DNA of 19,408 bases from Candidatus Hydrogenedentota bacterium (lineage in GTDB: Bacteria; Hydrogenedentota; Hydrogenedentia; Hydrogenedentiales; CAITNO01), in assembly GCA_903922535.1 (NCBI GenBank), contig CAIXUF010000360.1, positions 1 to 19,408 of the forward strand. Direction: 5' to 3'. The notes beneath the pieces were generated by a model. That model was not told the origin of the DNA. It searched no databases and saw nothing but the letters and a program-made list of their open reading frames with translations. Position numbers and translations under genes: made by a program. Below, piece by piece: positions 7,125 to 13,856 of this stretch (the first letter of the stretch is position 1; each line of letters starts with the position of its first letter).

Positions 7125-8072
7125 ATGAGCGGTCCTGAACCATTTCCCGTGGAGATTCTGCACCGGTCCGGCGCCATGCTGCGCATGCGGCCGAAGACGC
7201 ACGGCGCTTTTGTCACGGTCCAGACGCAGCGGGTTTATGCGGAGGCGTTCGGCACGGGATTGGTCTTGGACGTCCTGCGCCCCGTCGGCGCGGCGAACGG
7301 CGCGGCGGTCATTGACGTGGTCAGCAGCGGCTGGCAGTGCGACCGGGTGGTGTACAACGAGCATCTGGGGTTTGGCCTCTGCGACGCGCTGTGCGCGCGC
7401 GGGTTTACGGTGTTTGCCGTGCTGCCCGGTTCGTCGAACCTGTTCACGGGCCCCGAGATGGTGCGCCATGTGCATGCGGCCATACGGCATGTGCGCGCCC
7501 ACGCAAAGGTGTTTGCCATCGACCCGGCGCGGCTTGGGCTGGCCGGCATTTCGGCGGGCGGACATCTGGCCGCGCTGGCCGCGCTGACGCCGCAGCCGGG
7601 ACGGCCGGAAAGCCGCGATGCGTGGCGACGTCCCGGAACGGCTGTGGGCGCGGTGGCTGCCTTCTTTCCGCCGTCGGATCTGGTCGATTTCTGGGGCGTC
7701 CGCCTGGACCGGTTCCAGGTGGAGGGGATGGACGTGCCCGGATTGTTGTTCAGGGGCGGGTTGGGTGGCCGAACCCAGCCGGAGATCCTGGCGCGGCTCG
7801 AAGAGTTGTCGCCGGCGCGCGTGGCGGCACGGTTTCACGAACGCCACCCGGACGCGGTGCCCCCGCCGCTTGTGCTTTTTCACGGCGCGGCCGACCGGGT
7901 GGTGCCGCTGGCGCATTCAGAGCGGCTGAGGGACGCATGGCGGGCGGTTGGCGGGCGCGCGGAGTTGCGGGTCCGCGAGAGCGCGGACCATGCGTGGACC
8001 GACAATGACGGGGAACTGGAACAAACCGCCGCGTGGTTTGCAGAAACCTTAATTGGGAATCGGGAATTGTAG
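7125..8072 (+). CDS. Alpha/beta hydrolase, esterase/BD-FAE-like (cytoplasmic)
   Basis: The 315-residue protein has an alpha/beta hydrolase layout of the esterase/dienelactone-hydrolase kind and probably cleaves an ester; the substrate is unknown. The nucleophile elbow GISAGGH puts Ser at residue 143. The acid is probably Asp257 in LFHGAADRVVPL, and the base His289 in ESADHAWTDND. Gly-Ser-Ser-Asn after FAVLPG near 102-105 may be part of the oxyanion region. There is no signal peptide. The ATG at 7125 follows an ACGGA-type weak ribosome site; a CATAAT box near 7075-7080 might be its -10. It runs alone, 289 bases after the RHH-like gene and 155 bases before thiS. The last codons merge into a GGGAAT-type repeat, so the C-terminal tail GNREL may be repeat-derived. 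Confidence 0.85.
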   Translation: MSGPEPFPVEILHRSGAMLRMRPKTHGAFVTVQTQRVYAEAFGTGLVLDVLRPVGAANGAAVIDVVSSGWQCDRVVYNEHLGFGLCDALCARGFTVFAVLPGSSNLFTGPEMVRHVHAAIRHVRAHAKVFAIDPARLGLAGISAGGHLAALAALTPQPGRPESRDAWRRPGTAVGAVAAFFPPSDLVDFWGVRLDRFQVEGMDVPGLLFRGGLGGRTQPEILARLEELSPARVAARFHERHPDAVPPPLVLFHGAADRVVPLAHSERLRDAWRAVGGRAELRVRESADHAWTDNDGELEQTAAWFAETLIGNREL

Positions 8073-8136
8073 GCTGTAAAGACAGGAGACGGGAGACAGG
8101 ATTGAAGATTGAAGGCAGGGCTGAAGGCTGAAGACA

Positions 8137-8158
8137 GGGCAGACAGGAATGTCTGCCC
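8137..8158. repeat. Short perfect hairpin repeat, copy B
   Basis: Same nine-pair arms and GGAA loop as the copy at 6178-6199, with identical flanks over 29 bases (8136-8164). It is preceded by degenerate GAAGGC and AGACAGG repeats from about 8085. It lies in the spacer before thiS; no TPP-riboswitch pattern was seen there. Confidence 0.8.
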
Positions 8159-8227
8159 CACATTGTGGGCATCCGCTTGTGGCCAGAACGGGACAGACGG
8201 CAGTTCAGAGAAGAGGTTACAGACATT

Positions 8228-8434
8228 ATGGCAATCGAAATCATGGTGAACGGCGAGGCGCGTTCGGTGTTGGATGGAAGCACGGTGCTTATGCTGCTGG
8301 AGGAGCTTGGGCTGAATCCGCGGGTGGTTGCGGCGCAGGTGAACGACGCCATTATCCCGCGTGACGCCCATGCAACGGTGGTCCTCCAAGCCGGTGACAC
8401 GGTGGAGCTGGTCCGCTTCGTCGGGGGCGGGTGA
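8228..8434 (+). CDS. thiS: Sulfur carrier protein ThiS
   Basis: ThiS is a small ubiquitin-fold protein whose C-terminal glycine carries sulfur as a thiocarboxylate for the thiazole half of thiamine. The 68-residue product begins MAIEIMVNGEAR, has the beta-grasp pattern with a VAAQVNDAIIPR core, and ends GDTVELVRFVGGG, so the essential Gly-Gly end is intact. The ATG at 8228 has GAGG eleven bases upstream; a TTG at 8165 would add 21 residues that do not belong to the family. Its TGA overlaps the thiE ATG by one base, so the two are translated together. No thiG, thiF or thiH is visible nearby, so the other thiazole genes must be elsewhere. Confidence 0.92.
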   Translation: MAIEIMVNGEARSVLDGSTVLMLLEELGLNPRVVAAQVNDAIIPRDAHATVVLQAGDTVELVRFVGGG

Positions 8435-9087
8435 TGACGCACGCGGGGCGCATGGCGCTCTTCGCGGAGACGGATCTCTATGTGGTGATCACGGGCGCGT
8501 TTTGCGCGGGCCGGGGCGCACTCGATGTGCTGGACGCGTGTCTGGACGCGGGGGTGCGCCTGGTGCAGATGCGCGAGAAGGACAGTTCCGACCTGGCCCT
8601 GTTCGAACTGGGCCGCGCGTTTCGGGTAAAGACCCGGGACGCGGGCGCGCTGATGATTGTCGATGACCGTGTTGATCTTGCGCTGGCCCTGGACGCCGAC
8701 GGCGTGCATCTGGGCCAGACGGACCTGCCCATCGCCGAGGCGCGGCGCATTGGGCCCGATCTGGTGATCGGCGGGTCCAGCCACAACCCGGACGAGGCTG
8801 TTGCCGCGCAGGACGCGGGCGCCAGTTATGTGAATATCGGGCCCGTTTATGCGACGCAAACCAAGTCCGTGCCGACCGGGGTGGTGGGACTGGACATGAT
8901 CGACGCCATCCGCCCGCTGCTGCGGGTGCCCTTCACCTGCATGGGCGGCATCAAGACGGACAACATCGGCCCGGTGCTGGCGCACGGGGCACGCCACTGC
9001 GCCGTGGTCACGGCGGTGACCGCCGCGCCGGACCCGCGCGCCGCGGCCGCCGAACTCAGAAGGCTCATCCGCGCCGGACGGGGCTGA
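8434..9087 (+). CDS. thiE: Thiamine-phosphate synthase ThiE
   Basis: ThiE joins hydroxymethylpyrimidine diphosphate to thiazole phosphate, giving thiamine phosphate and pyrophosphate in the cytoplasm. The 217-residue protein is a TIM barrel of normal length. Family motifs seen in order are VRLVQMREKD, LMIVDDRVDLALALDADGVH, LGQTDLP, NIGPVYATQTKS and FTCMGGI, covering the pyrophosphate-binding Lys, the Mg-binding Asp residues and the phosphate-binding Gly loop. The ATG at 8434 is preferred over the GTG three bases earlier; both sit behind a G-rich ribosome site in the thiS tail. ThiS/ThiE coupling is consistent with a thiamine role for both. No transcription terminator follows; the gene ends at a G-rich 9-base-period repeat. 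Confidence 0.95.
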   Translation: MTHAGRMALFAETDLYVVITGAFCAGRGALDVLDACLDAGVRLVQMREKDSSDLALFELGRAFRVKTRDAGALMIVDDRVDLALALDADGVHLGQTDLPIAEARRIGPDLVIGGSSHNPDEAVAAQDAGASYVNIGPVYATQTKSVPTGVVGLDMIDAIRPLLRVPFTCMGGIKTDNIGPVLAHGARHCAVVTAVTAAPDPRAAAAELRRLIRAGRG

Positions 9088-9141
9088 TGGGAATTGTGGG
9101 AAGAAGGGGAGCGTATGGGAGAGAATGGGGAAGGTGACGGG
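9085..9141. repeat. Degenerate 9-base-period GGGAA repeat after thiE
   Basis: GGGAA or GGGAG recurs about every nine bases directly from the thiE stop (TGATGGGAA, TTGTGGGAA, GAAGGGGAG, CGTATGGGA and further imperfect units). The purine strand is the coding strand of thiE. It could form G-quadruplex-like structure in the 3' untranslated RNA. Confidence 0.55.
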
Positions 9142-9354
9142 ATGCGTCGTTCGCGGGCGCCAAGCCGGTCCGCCGCCTGTGGTCTGATTGCCCGACTGGT
9201 CGATCAGGTGAATCATCGACAGAAACCGCGACATGAACAGGATGAGCGCGAATACGCCGGCAATGAGGGTGAAGATGGGCTGGACGACCCCGCCCAAGCT
9301 CCCCACGGCGATGTCGCTGTTTGCGCGGGGCAGGCCGCTGCAGGCGTTGAACAT
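9139..9354 (-). pseudogene. Possible decayed gene fragment with one membrane segment
   Basis: On the minus strand a stretch from an ATG at 9354 has about 90% G/C in third positions, clearly more gene-like than the opposite strand. It reads MFNACSGLPRANSDIAVGSL, then a strongly hydrophobic segment VVQPIFTLIAGVFALILFM, then SRFLSMIHLIDQSGNQTT. It then passes into the 9-base repeat and runs antisense through thiE without a stop, so it has no natural end. Upstream (about 9355-9435) coding-like bias shifts to another frame. This suggests the remnant of a small membrane protein. The family is not recognised, and chance cannot be excluded. Confidence 0.3.
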
Positions 9355-9618
9355 GCCCCTGGTCGCGTCACCCGCGCCGTGCGGGTGACGGAGCGGACGG
9401 GTTGGATCTTCCCGAAGTCCGCACTCCGTTGCACCTTGTTTGACTCGATGCATGGCAGCGATTATCGTAAACGGGACACCCTATTGGGCTTTGGAACCGC
9501 TTCTTGCACGGTTTTCGCGGGGCGCATTTGGGGAAAAGAGCCGGATCACCGTTTGCGCATTCCGCAGACGCACGGCAAATCCTGCCCGTGAAATGTGCGG
9601 GTCGCGGCCAAAACGAGG
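9355..9618. other. Spacer before the exported-protein pair
   Basis: No gene is supported. A plus-strand reading from 9452 to 9661 exists, but it runs through the TATAAT at 9619 and has no ribosome site. The left part may belong to the decayed minus-strand gene. Confidence 0.4.
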
Positions 9619-9624
9619 TATAAT
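9619..9624 (+). promoter_or_regulatory. Candidate -10 box for the exported-protein pair
   Basis: A perfect TATAAT lies 36 bases before the next ATG. The sequence 17 bases further up (near 9596-9601) does not resemble TTGACA, so the assignment is weak. Confidence 0.35.
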
Positions 9625-9660
9625 TGGGGCTTGGAGCAACGCAAGGAGCATTGAACGCTG

Positions 9661-10347
9661 ATGCAACGCATGTTCTTGATTATGACACTGCTGGCCGCCA
9701 TGACGGGTGGACCTGCATGGGCACAGACAGCGGATGACTCGCCGGGGAAGAGTTTCGCGCAGCAAACGGATCTTAGCAAGAAACCGGCGGAGCAAGCCGC
9801 CGCCACGCGGCTGGAGGAAGCACCGGAGGCGGTGGTGGTTCCGGTTTTTGTGATGGGCACCGTGAATGTGAAGGACTCGACCGTGTTTATCAAGGTGAAG
9901 AGCGCCCGGGAGACAAATGGGGCAGGGCTGAAAGATCTGATTGGGAAGTCTCTCCAGGTTACAGGAAAGAAGATTCAGCGGCTGGAGCAAATGACGGGCA
10001 AGGACGTGGAACTGCAGGGTTCGGTGACGGATTTCGCGAAGTTCGATGTGTTGTCCTACAGTGAGCGCCGCACGGTCACCGCCGCCGAATCGCCACAGGT
10101 TCAGGGTGCGCGGGGACCGGTGGGCTGGGATCACGGCGCCATCAATGCCAAGGGACCCAGTGAACTGCCCTCCGCCAGCGGCAACCGGACGCCCATTGGC
10201 GCGCTCAACGATCCCAAGGGCGCGGGCAAGCTCAAGCCGAACACGGGCGCGCTGGGCACGCTTCAGGGCCGCAAGAAGGCCCCCCCGGCAGACTTCACCC
10301 CCGACCCGAACCTGCCGGCGATTGCGGCGCTTGGAGCCTTGCGGTGA
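9661..10347 (+). CDS. Exported protein of unknown function, OB-like core and low-complexity tail
   Basis: The 228-residue product starts with a signal peptide (MFLIMTLLAAMTGGPAWAQ), so it is exported. Residues about 55-140 alternate beta-type stretches (VVVPVFVMGTVNVKD, STVFIKVKS, GLKDLIGKSLQVTGK, DVELQGSVTD) that read like a small OB-fold or beta-barrel domain. The last 80 residues are Gly/Pro/Ala/Lys-rich and probably disordered. I do not recognise the family. The ATG at 9661 is chosen, with AAGGAG twelve bases upstream; an ATG at 9670 is the alternative and also starts the signal peptide. The stop overlaps the GTG start of the next exported protein by four bases (GTGA), so the two are likely made and act together in the envelope. 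Confidence 0.8.
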   Translation: MQRMFLIMTLLAAMTGGPAWAQTADDSPGKSFAQQTDLSKKPAEQAAATRLEEAPEAVVVPVFVMGTVNVKDSTVFIKVKSARETNGAGLKDLIGKSLQVTGKKIQRLEQMTGKDVELQGSVTDFAKFDVLSYSERRTVTAAESPQVQGARGPVGWDHGAINAKGPSELPSASGNRTPIGALNDPKGAGKLKPNTGALGTLQGRKKAPPADFTPDPNLPAIAALGALR

Positions 10348-11429
10348 GGCGTGGCGGCGGCGGAACAATGATCGCACCGGGAGTGCGCATCACGCAGACG
10401 GTGGTTCTAACCGTTCTGACGCTTGCGGCCGCCCTGGCCGCACAGGCGCAGGGATACCAGAAGGTTGTCATCCCCCCCGACTTCGACCGGGTGTTTCGCG
10501 CGGCGTTTGAGGGTTCTCGGGCGCTGGAGCAGTTCGCCGCGACGGGAACGCTGTCCATACATGTGGTGTCGGAAGGCGTAGCCAAGGATCTGAACTGCAC
10601 CGTGTCGCTGGTGAAACGGGATCCGGGCGCGTTTGCCGTGTCGGTGGCGCGGGCCAAGGACAAGCATCTTCTCGCACAGGTGATCTCCACCGGAACCAAA
10701 GGCCAGGTGTCGCTGTATCTGCCGCGTGAACTGGTGATGGCGGCGACACCCACGCGCATAGGCCAGGTGACGGACACCTACACGCTGCCCGTGGTCATCA
10801 CGCTGTTCGACTTCCTGGATGACGGCAAACTTGACCGCTGGTGGTCGCTGCTGAGCAGCGCGGAGTATGCCGGCCATGAGAAGGCCGGGCCCGCCGCCAC
10901 GGAACATCTGCGTTTCAGGATGAACAATTATTGGACACTTCGGGACATCGGCGTCGACCTGTGGGTGCGCGAGGGGGACAAGCCCCTTCTCGCGCGCATG
11001 GATGTCGATCTGACCAAGGCGCTCACGCAGCGCGGCCCCGCCTCGTGGGTCAAACCGGGCGGCTCGGTCAAACTGTCCCTGCTGTTCCCGGACTGGTCCG
11101 TAGACAAGGAGCCGGACGCCGCATGCTTTGAAGGGCCCAATCTTCCCGCCCAGTATGGCGAGTTGAATCTGCGGGATGTGATGCTCGTCGAGCAGTCCGG
11201 CGTGCTGTCCACCCTGGCCGCCATGGGCGACCCGACGCAACTGATATCGCAGCTCAAATCGACTTATGCCGCCGGCGGCACCTCGGCCCTCATGGAGCGG
11301 ATGAAGAAGGTCACCCCGGCACAGCGCGAGCAACTGGTGGACAAACTCCGGGGCGGTGCGGCGGCCCGGGCGCGCCAGGAAGGCGTCACACCGGAAACCG
11401 TGCGCCAGTACAACATGATAGCCCCCTGA
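10344..11429 (+). CDS. Exported protein, possibly LolA/DUF2092-like
   Basis: The product has 361 residues if started at the GTG at 10344, which has GGAG seven bases upstream and overlaps the previous stop (GTGA). An ATG at 10368 has no good ribosome site. A signal peptide follows (ITQTVVLTVLTLAAALAAQAQ). The mature part has long alternating strands (TLSIHVVSEGVAKDLNCTVS, AFAVSVARAKDKHLLAQVIS, GQVSLYLPRELVMAA). This is the look of LolA-like curved sheets that handle lipids or lipoproteins. Next comes a region with WWSLLSSAEYAG and VDLWVREGDKPLLARMDVDL, and a charged helical C-terminus (LMERMKKVTPAQREQLVDKL). The LolA/DUF2092 link is an impression only. Pairing with the upstream exported gene suggests one envelope function. 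Confidence 0.8.
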   Translation: MRRGGGGTMIAPGVRITQTVVLTVLTLAAALAAQAQGYQKVVIPPDFDRVFRAAFEGSRALEQFAATGTLSIHVVSEGVAKDLNCTVSLVKRDPGAFAVSVARAKDKHLLAQVISTGTKGQVSLYLPRELVMAATPTRIGQVTDTYTLPVVITLFDFLDDGKLDRWWSLLSSAEYAGHEKAGPAATEHLRFRMNNYWTLRDIGVDLWVREGDKPLLARMDVDLTKALTQRGPASWVKPGGSVKLSLLFPDWSVDKEPDAACFEGPNLPAQYGELNLRDVMLVEQSGVLSTLAAMGDPTQLISQLKSTYAAGGTSALMERMKKVTPAQREQLVDKLRGGAAARARQEGVTPETVRQYNMIAP

Positions 11430-11443
11430 TTGGCGCCGTTTTG

Positions 11444-11536
11444 GTCCCCCGTTGAAGGGAGACAACCGCGGCAAGGCGGGGCGCGCGGGAGGGGGGCAAG
11501 ACCAACATCCCCCTAAATCCCCCTCCAAAGGGGGAC
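11444..11536. repeat. 93-base element bounded by imperfect inverted repeats (MITE- or REP-like)
   Basis: The left end GTCCCCCGTTGAAGGG and the reverse complement of the right end, GTCCCCCTTTGGAGGG, agree at 14 of 16 positions. The right end contains a perfect hairpin of its own: TCCCCCT (11518-11524), loop CCAA, AGGGGGA (11529-11535). The centre is GC-rich with a GGGAGGGGGG run. There is no reading frame inside. It lies after the second exported-protein gene and could end its transcript. The type recalls CCCCCTAAATCCCCC repeats known from many genomes. Confidence 0.65.
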
Positions 11537-11762
11537 TTAAGCATGCCGTTATTTACGGACAAAAATGGAATTCGGTCGTTTGCCGGTGTTTCTTCCGCGC
11601 CGCAACATCCGACACGTAGTGCCTTCTGTATTCTGATGGGTTCGCCCGTTCGACACGGTTTTCTTGCCGCCTTTTCGTGGTCCAATTCACCATGGCATGA
11701 AGGTTGTGCTATCATCGTCACACACCGCGCCGCATGGCGCGCGCGAAACAAAGAGGATGGTC
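11537..11762. other. Spacer upstream of UDP-glucuronate decarboxylase
   Basis: No gene is supported. A weak promoter may be TTCACC with TATCAT 18 bases later (near 11710). An in-frame extension of the downstream gene to 11664 has no ribosome site and no homology-like character. Confidence 0.4.
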
Positions 11763-12704
11763 ATGGGTCACGTCAATCTGGTCACGGGCGGGGCGGGCTT
11801 TATCGGTTCGCATCTCTGCGAGGCGCTGCTGGCGCGGGGCGAGGAGGTGCTGTGCCTAGACAATTTTTTCACGGGGCGCAAGGCGAACATCGCGGGGCTG
11901 CTGGGCAACCCGCAGTTTGAGCTGATCCGCCATGACGTCATCAGCCCGATCGTGCTTGAGGCGGACCGTATCTTCAATTTCGCCTGCCCGGCGTCGCCGG
12001 TGCATTACCAGCACAACCCGGTCAAGACCATCCAGACCAACGTGATGGGCGCGATGAACATGCTCAACCTTGCGCGGGACACGGGCGCGCGGGTCTTGCA
12101 GGCGTCCACGTCGGAGGTGTACGGGGACCCGGCCGTGCATCCGCAGGTGGAGAGCTACTGGGGCAACGTGAACCCCATCGGCCCGCGAAGCTGTTATGAC
12201 GAGGGGAAACGGGTGGCCGAGGCGCTGTTCTTCGACTATTACCAGCAGAACCGGGTGGACATCCGGGTCATCCGCATCTTCAACACCTACGGGCCGCGCA
12301 TGCTGGTCAATGACGGGCGCGTGGTGAGCAATTTTGCCGTGCAGGCGCTGCGCAACGAGCCCATCACCATTTACGGCGACGGCTCGCAGACCAGGTCCTT
12401 CTGCTACGTGGACGACCTGGTGCGGGGCATCATCGCCATGATGGACTGCGACGGGTTCAACGGCCCGGTGAATCTGGGCAATCCCGGCGAATTCACCATT
12501 CTCGAACTGGCCGAGATGGTCATCGGGATGACGGGATCCAAGTCGGAACTGGTGCGCAACCCGCTGCCCACGGATGATCCCACCCGGCGGCAGCCGGACA
12601 TCACGCTGGCGCGGGAAAAGCTGGGCTGGGAACCGGCGGTGCCCCTGGTCAAGGGTTTGCGCAAGACGATAGACTATTTTGACGCGCTGCTGTCGGGCCA
12701 GTAG
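11763..12704 (+). CDS. uxs: UDP-glucuronate decarboxylase (UDP-xylose synthase)
   Basis: This extended short-chain dehydrogenase/reductase uses bound NAD to oxidise, decarboxylate and re-reduce UDP-glucuronate, giving UDP-xylose for surface polysaccharides. The 313-residue protein has normal bacterial length. The Rossmann motif [10 protein letters not shown] is at 8-17, the acidic residue binding NAD ribose is in CLDNFFTG at 31-38, and TSEVYGDP is at 116-123. The catalytic Tyr145/Lys149 lie in SCYDEGKR, and the UXS-type [10 protein letters not shown] and [10 protein letters not shown] follow. The ATG at 11763 has AGAGG six bases upstream; an ATG two codons earlier lies on top of that site. 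It is followed after 27 bases by nikR, an unusual partner. dTDP-glucose dehydratase is the main alternative, but the motif set favours UXS. Confidence 0.92.
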   Translation: MGHVNLVTGGAGFIGSHLCEALLARGEEVLCLDNFFTGRKANIAGLLGNPQFELIRHDVISPIVLEADRIFNFACPASPVHYQHNPVKTIQTNVMGAMNMLNLARDTGARVLQASTSEVYGDPAVHPQVESYWGNVNPIGPRSCYDEGKRVAEALFFDYYQQNRVDIRVIRIFNTYGPRMLVNDGRVVSNFAVQALRNEPITIYGDGSQTRSFCYVDDLVRGIIAMMDCDGFNGPVNLGNPGEFTILELAEMVIGMTGSKSELVRNPLPTDDPTRRQPDITLAREKLGWEPAVPLVKGLRKTIDYFDALLSGQ

Positions 12705-12731
12705 GTGCCGGCCCGGCGGGGAGGTGAACCG

Positions 12732-13199
12732 ATGAGCGAACTGGTCCGCGTGAGTTTCACCATCGAGCAGGAGTTGTATGATCAACTGGAGGTGATGCTG
12801 GGGGCGACACCCGGTGCCAACCGCTCCGAGTTCATCCGCGATTTGATCCGCGAACGGTTGGTGCACGATGCGTGGAAGAACAACGAGGAGGCGGTGGGCA
12901 CGATCACGCTGGTCTTCGACCACGACACCCGCGACCTCGCGCACAAGCTCACCCACCTCCAGCACCACCACCACGACGCGATTCTCGCCACCACGCATGT
13001 GCACCTCACCGAGGACCTGTGCGCCGAAATGATCATGATTCGGGGGCGCGCCGCGGAGATTGAGGCGCTGGCCAACGATCTGCGCCGGCACAAAGGCGTG
13101 CTGCATGCCGACGTTTCCATTGGATCGTCGGGCAAGCCGCTGCAGGAAAAGCCGGGCGCCCACACGCACCGGGGACACGGGCACCCGCATTCACATTGA
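12732..13199 (+). CDS. nikR: Nickel-responsive transcriptional regulator NikR
   Basis: NikR is a tetrameric ribbon-helix-helix repressor that binds DNA when loaded with Ni(II). The 155-residue protein begins with the RHH strand LVRVSFTIEQELYDQLE and the helix pair with NRSEFIRDLIRERL. The ACT-like C-terminal domain has the nickel ligands lined up as in E. coli NikR: His78 in the HHHH run, His89 and His91 in THVHL, and Cys97. An added tail, HTHRGHGHPHSH, is rich in histidine and could store or relay metal. The ATG at 12732 has GGAGG seven bases upstream. It follows the decarboxylase gene by 27 bases. No nickel transporter, hydrogenase or urease gene is in the window, and no GTATGA-type operator is seen, so its target is elsewhere. 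Confidence 0.94.
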   Translation: MSELVRVSFTIEQELYDQLEVMLGATPGANRSEFIRDLIRERLVHDAWKNNEEAVGTITLVFDHDTRDLAHKLTHLQHHHHDAILATTHVHLTEDLCAEMIMIRGRAAEIEALANDLRRHKGVLHADVSIGSSGKPLQEKPGAHTHRGHGHPHSH

Positions 13200-13212
13200 G
13201 AACGCCCCGGGA

Positions 13213-13257
13213 CTGGGAAGGAGGGGAAAGAGGGGAGGAATGTGATCCATGGGAGTT
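13213..13257. repeat. 9-base-period GGGA repeat after nikR
   Basis: Five consecutive nine-base units can be read from 13213: CTGGGAAGG, AGGGGAAAG, AGGGGAGGA, ATGTGATCC, ATGGGAGTT. It is the cleanest of the G-rich arrays in the window and lies directly after the nikR stop. Confidence 0.6.
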
Positions 13258-13308
13258 TGAAAGGATTCCGGGGCCAAGCGCCAGCGGATGCCGCAGTTCG
13301 GCAGCGCA

Positions 13309-13338
13309 TTGATCTCCGGGACCGTTGGTTGCTATACT
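13309..13338 (+). promoter_or_regulatory. Candidate promoter for rpsU
   Basis: TTGATC (13309-13314) and TATACT (13333-13338) are 18 bases apart. The start would be near 13346, leaving a leader of about 110 bases before rpsU. This is the best sigma-70-like pair in the spacer. Confidence 0.55.
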
Positions 13339-13384
13339 TCGGGTTCCTTCGAGAAACGCGCCCCGCGTTTTGTTGGAAGGACAA

Positions 13385-13427
13385 CCGGTAACCCCCCAAC
13401 CGGCGCGGCCCGCGAAACCGGCCGCGC
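13385..13427 (+). promoter_or_regulatory. GC-rich hairpins in the rpsU leader
   Basis: A perfect eight-pair stem (GCGCGGCC 13403-13410 with GGCCGCGC 13420-13427, nine-base loop) ends 30 bases before the rpsU GTG. A five-pair stem CCGGT/ACCGG (13385-13389 with 13399-13403) shares one base with it. Such leaders on ribosomal-protein genes are often autoregulated; that role is inferred. Confidence 0.4.
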
Positions 13428-13457
13428 TGAATCCCATTTAGAGGGGAGGTCGAGCAA

Positions 13458-13643
13458 GTGACCAAGGTTCGCGTAAAGGCTGATGAGCCCTTTGAAAAGG
13501 CCCTGCGGCGCTTCAAGAAGAAGTGCAACAAGGAAGGCCTGATGCAGCGGCTCAAAGAGATCAAATATTACGAGAAACCGTCCGAGCGGCGGCGGCGCAA
13601 ACTGGCGAAAGCCATCTCGCGCGCGGTGCTGGACGAGGTCTGA
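13458..13643 (+). CDS. rpsU: 30S ribosomal protein bS21
   Basis: bS21 is a small, very basic protein of the 30S subunit near the mRNA exit and the anti-Shine-Dalgarno end of 16S rRNA, with a role in initiation. The 61-residue product reads MTKVRVKADEPFEKALRRFK, then NKEGLMQRLKEIKYYEKPSE, and ends in a basic tail with RRRRKLAKAI, the standard bS21 layout. The start is GTG at 13458, with GGGGAGG eight bases upstream; no in-frame ATG fits. It is a single-gene unit with its own promoter, leader hairpins and terminator. Confidence 0.95.
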   Translation: MTKVRVKADEPFEKALRRFKKKCNKEGLMQRLKEIKYYEKPSERRRRKLAKAISRAVLDEV

Positions 13644-13680
13644 TTCTGACCGGATTTGTTTTTCGCCCTTTGCTTAATCA

Positions 13681-13713
13681 ACGGAGCCTCCATTTCGGGG
13701 GCTCCGTTTTGTT
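13681..13713 (+). terminator. Intrinsic terminator of rpsU
   Basis: ACGGAGCC (13681-13688) pairs with GGCTCCGT (13700-13707); the stem can extend three more pairs to a five-base ATTTC loop. TTTTGTTGTTT follows at once. It starts 38 bases after the rpsU stop. Confidence 0.88.
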
Positions 13714-13779
13714 GTTTGTCTGAAACGGCGGCGCTGCCCGCCGGGTCAGAAAGGATGAGTGCGACGCCGGCGCGGGCAG

Positions 13780-13806
13780 GACAGGGGTGCCTGTCTCTCA
13801 GACAGG
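13780..13806. repeat. Overlapping hairpins ACAG/CTGT upstream of the propeller gene
   Basis: GACAG (13780-13784) pairs with CTGTC (13791-13795) around GGGTGC. The overlapping CCTGTCT (13790-13796) pairs with AGACAGG (13800-13806) around CTC. GCCGGCGCG occurs on both sides. The arm-loop-arm plan is like the hairpin repeats at 6178 and 8137. Confidence 0.5.
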
Positions 13807-13856
13807 GAGCCGGCGCGTTTCATGTTTGATGTTTTGTCAGGTCAAGGAGTGAATGC

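Noticed and set aside
6732..7916. Minus-strand open frame opposite the alpha/beta hydrolase
   Set aside because: The product is His/Arg/Gln-rich nonsense, and the plus strand has a complete hydrolase with its catalytic triad.
8073..8227. TPP riboswitch upstream of thiS
   Set aside because: I looked for the conserved CUGAGA-type core and paired helices and saw only degenerate repeats and the hairpin repeat.
7750..9453. Very long open frame on the minus strand across thiE, thiS and part of the hydrolase gene
   Set aside because: It is antisense to three well-supported genes and is open only because of high G+C; only its first part (9139-9354) has any coding character.
9440..9661. Small plus-strand open frame ending on the start of the exported-protein pair
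   Set aside because: It has no ribosome site, contains the TATAAT box of the next gene and has weak codon bias.
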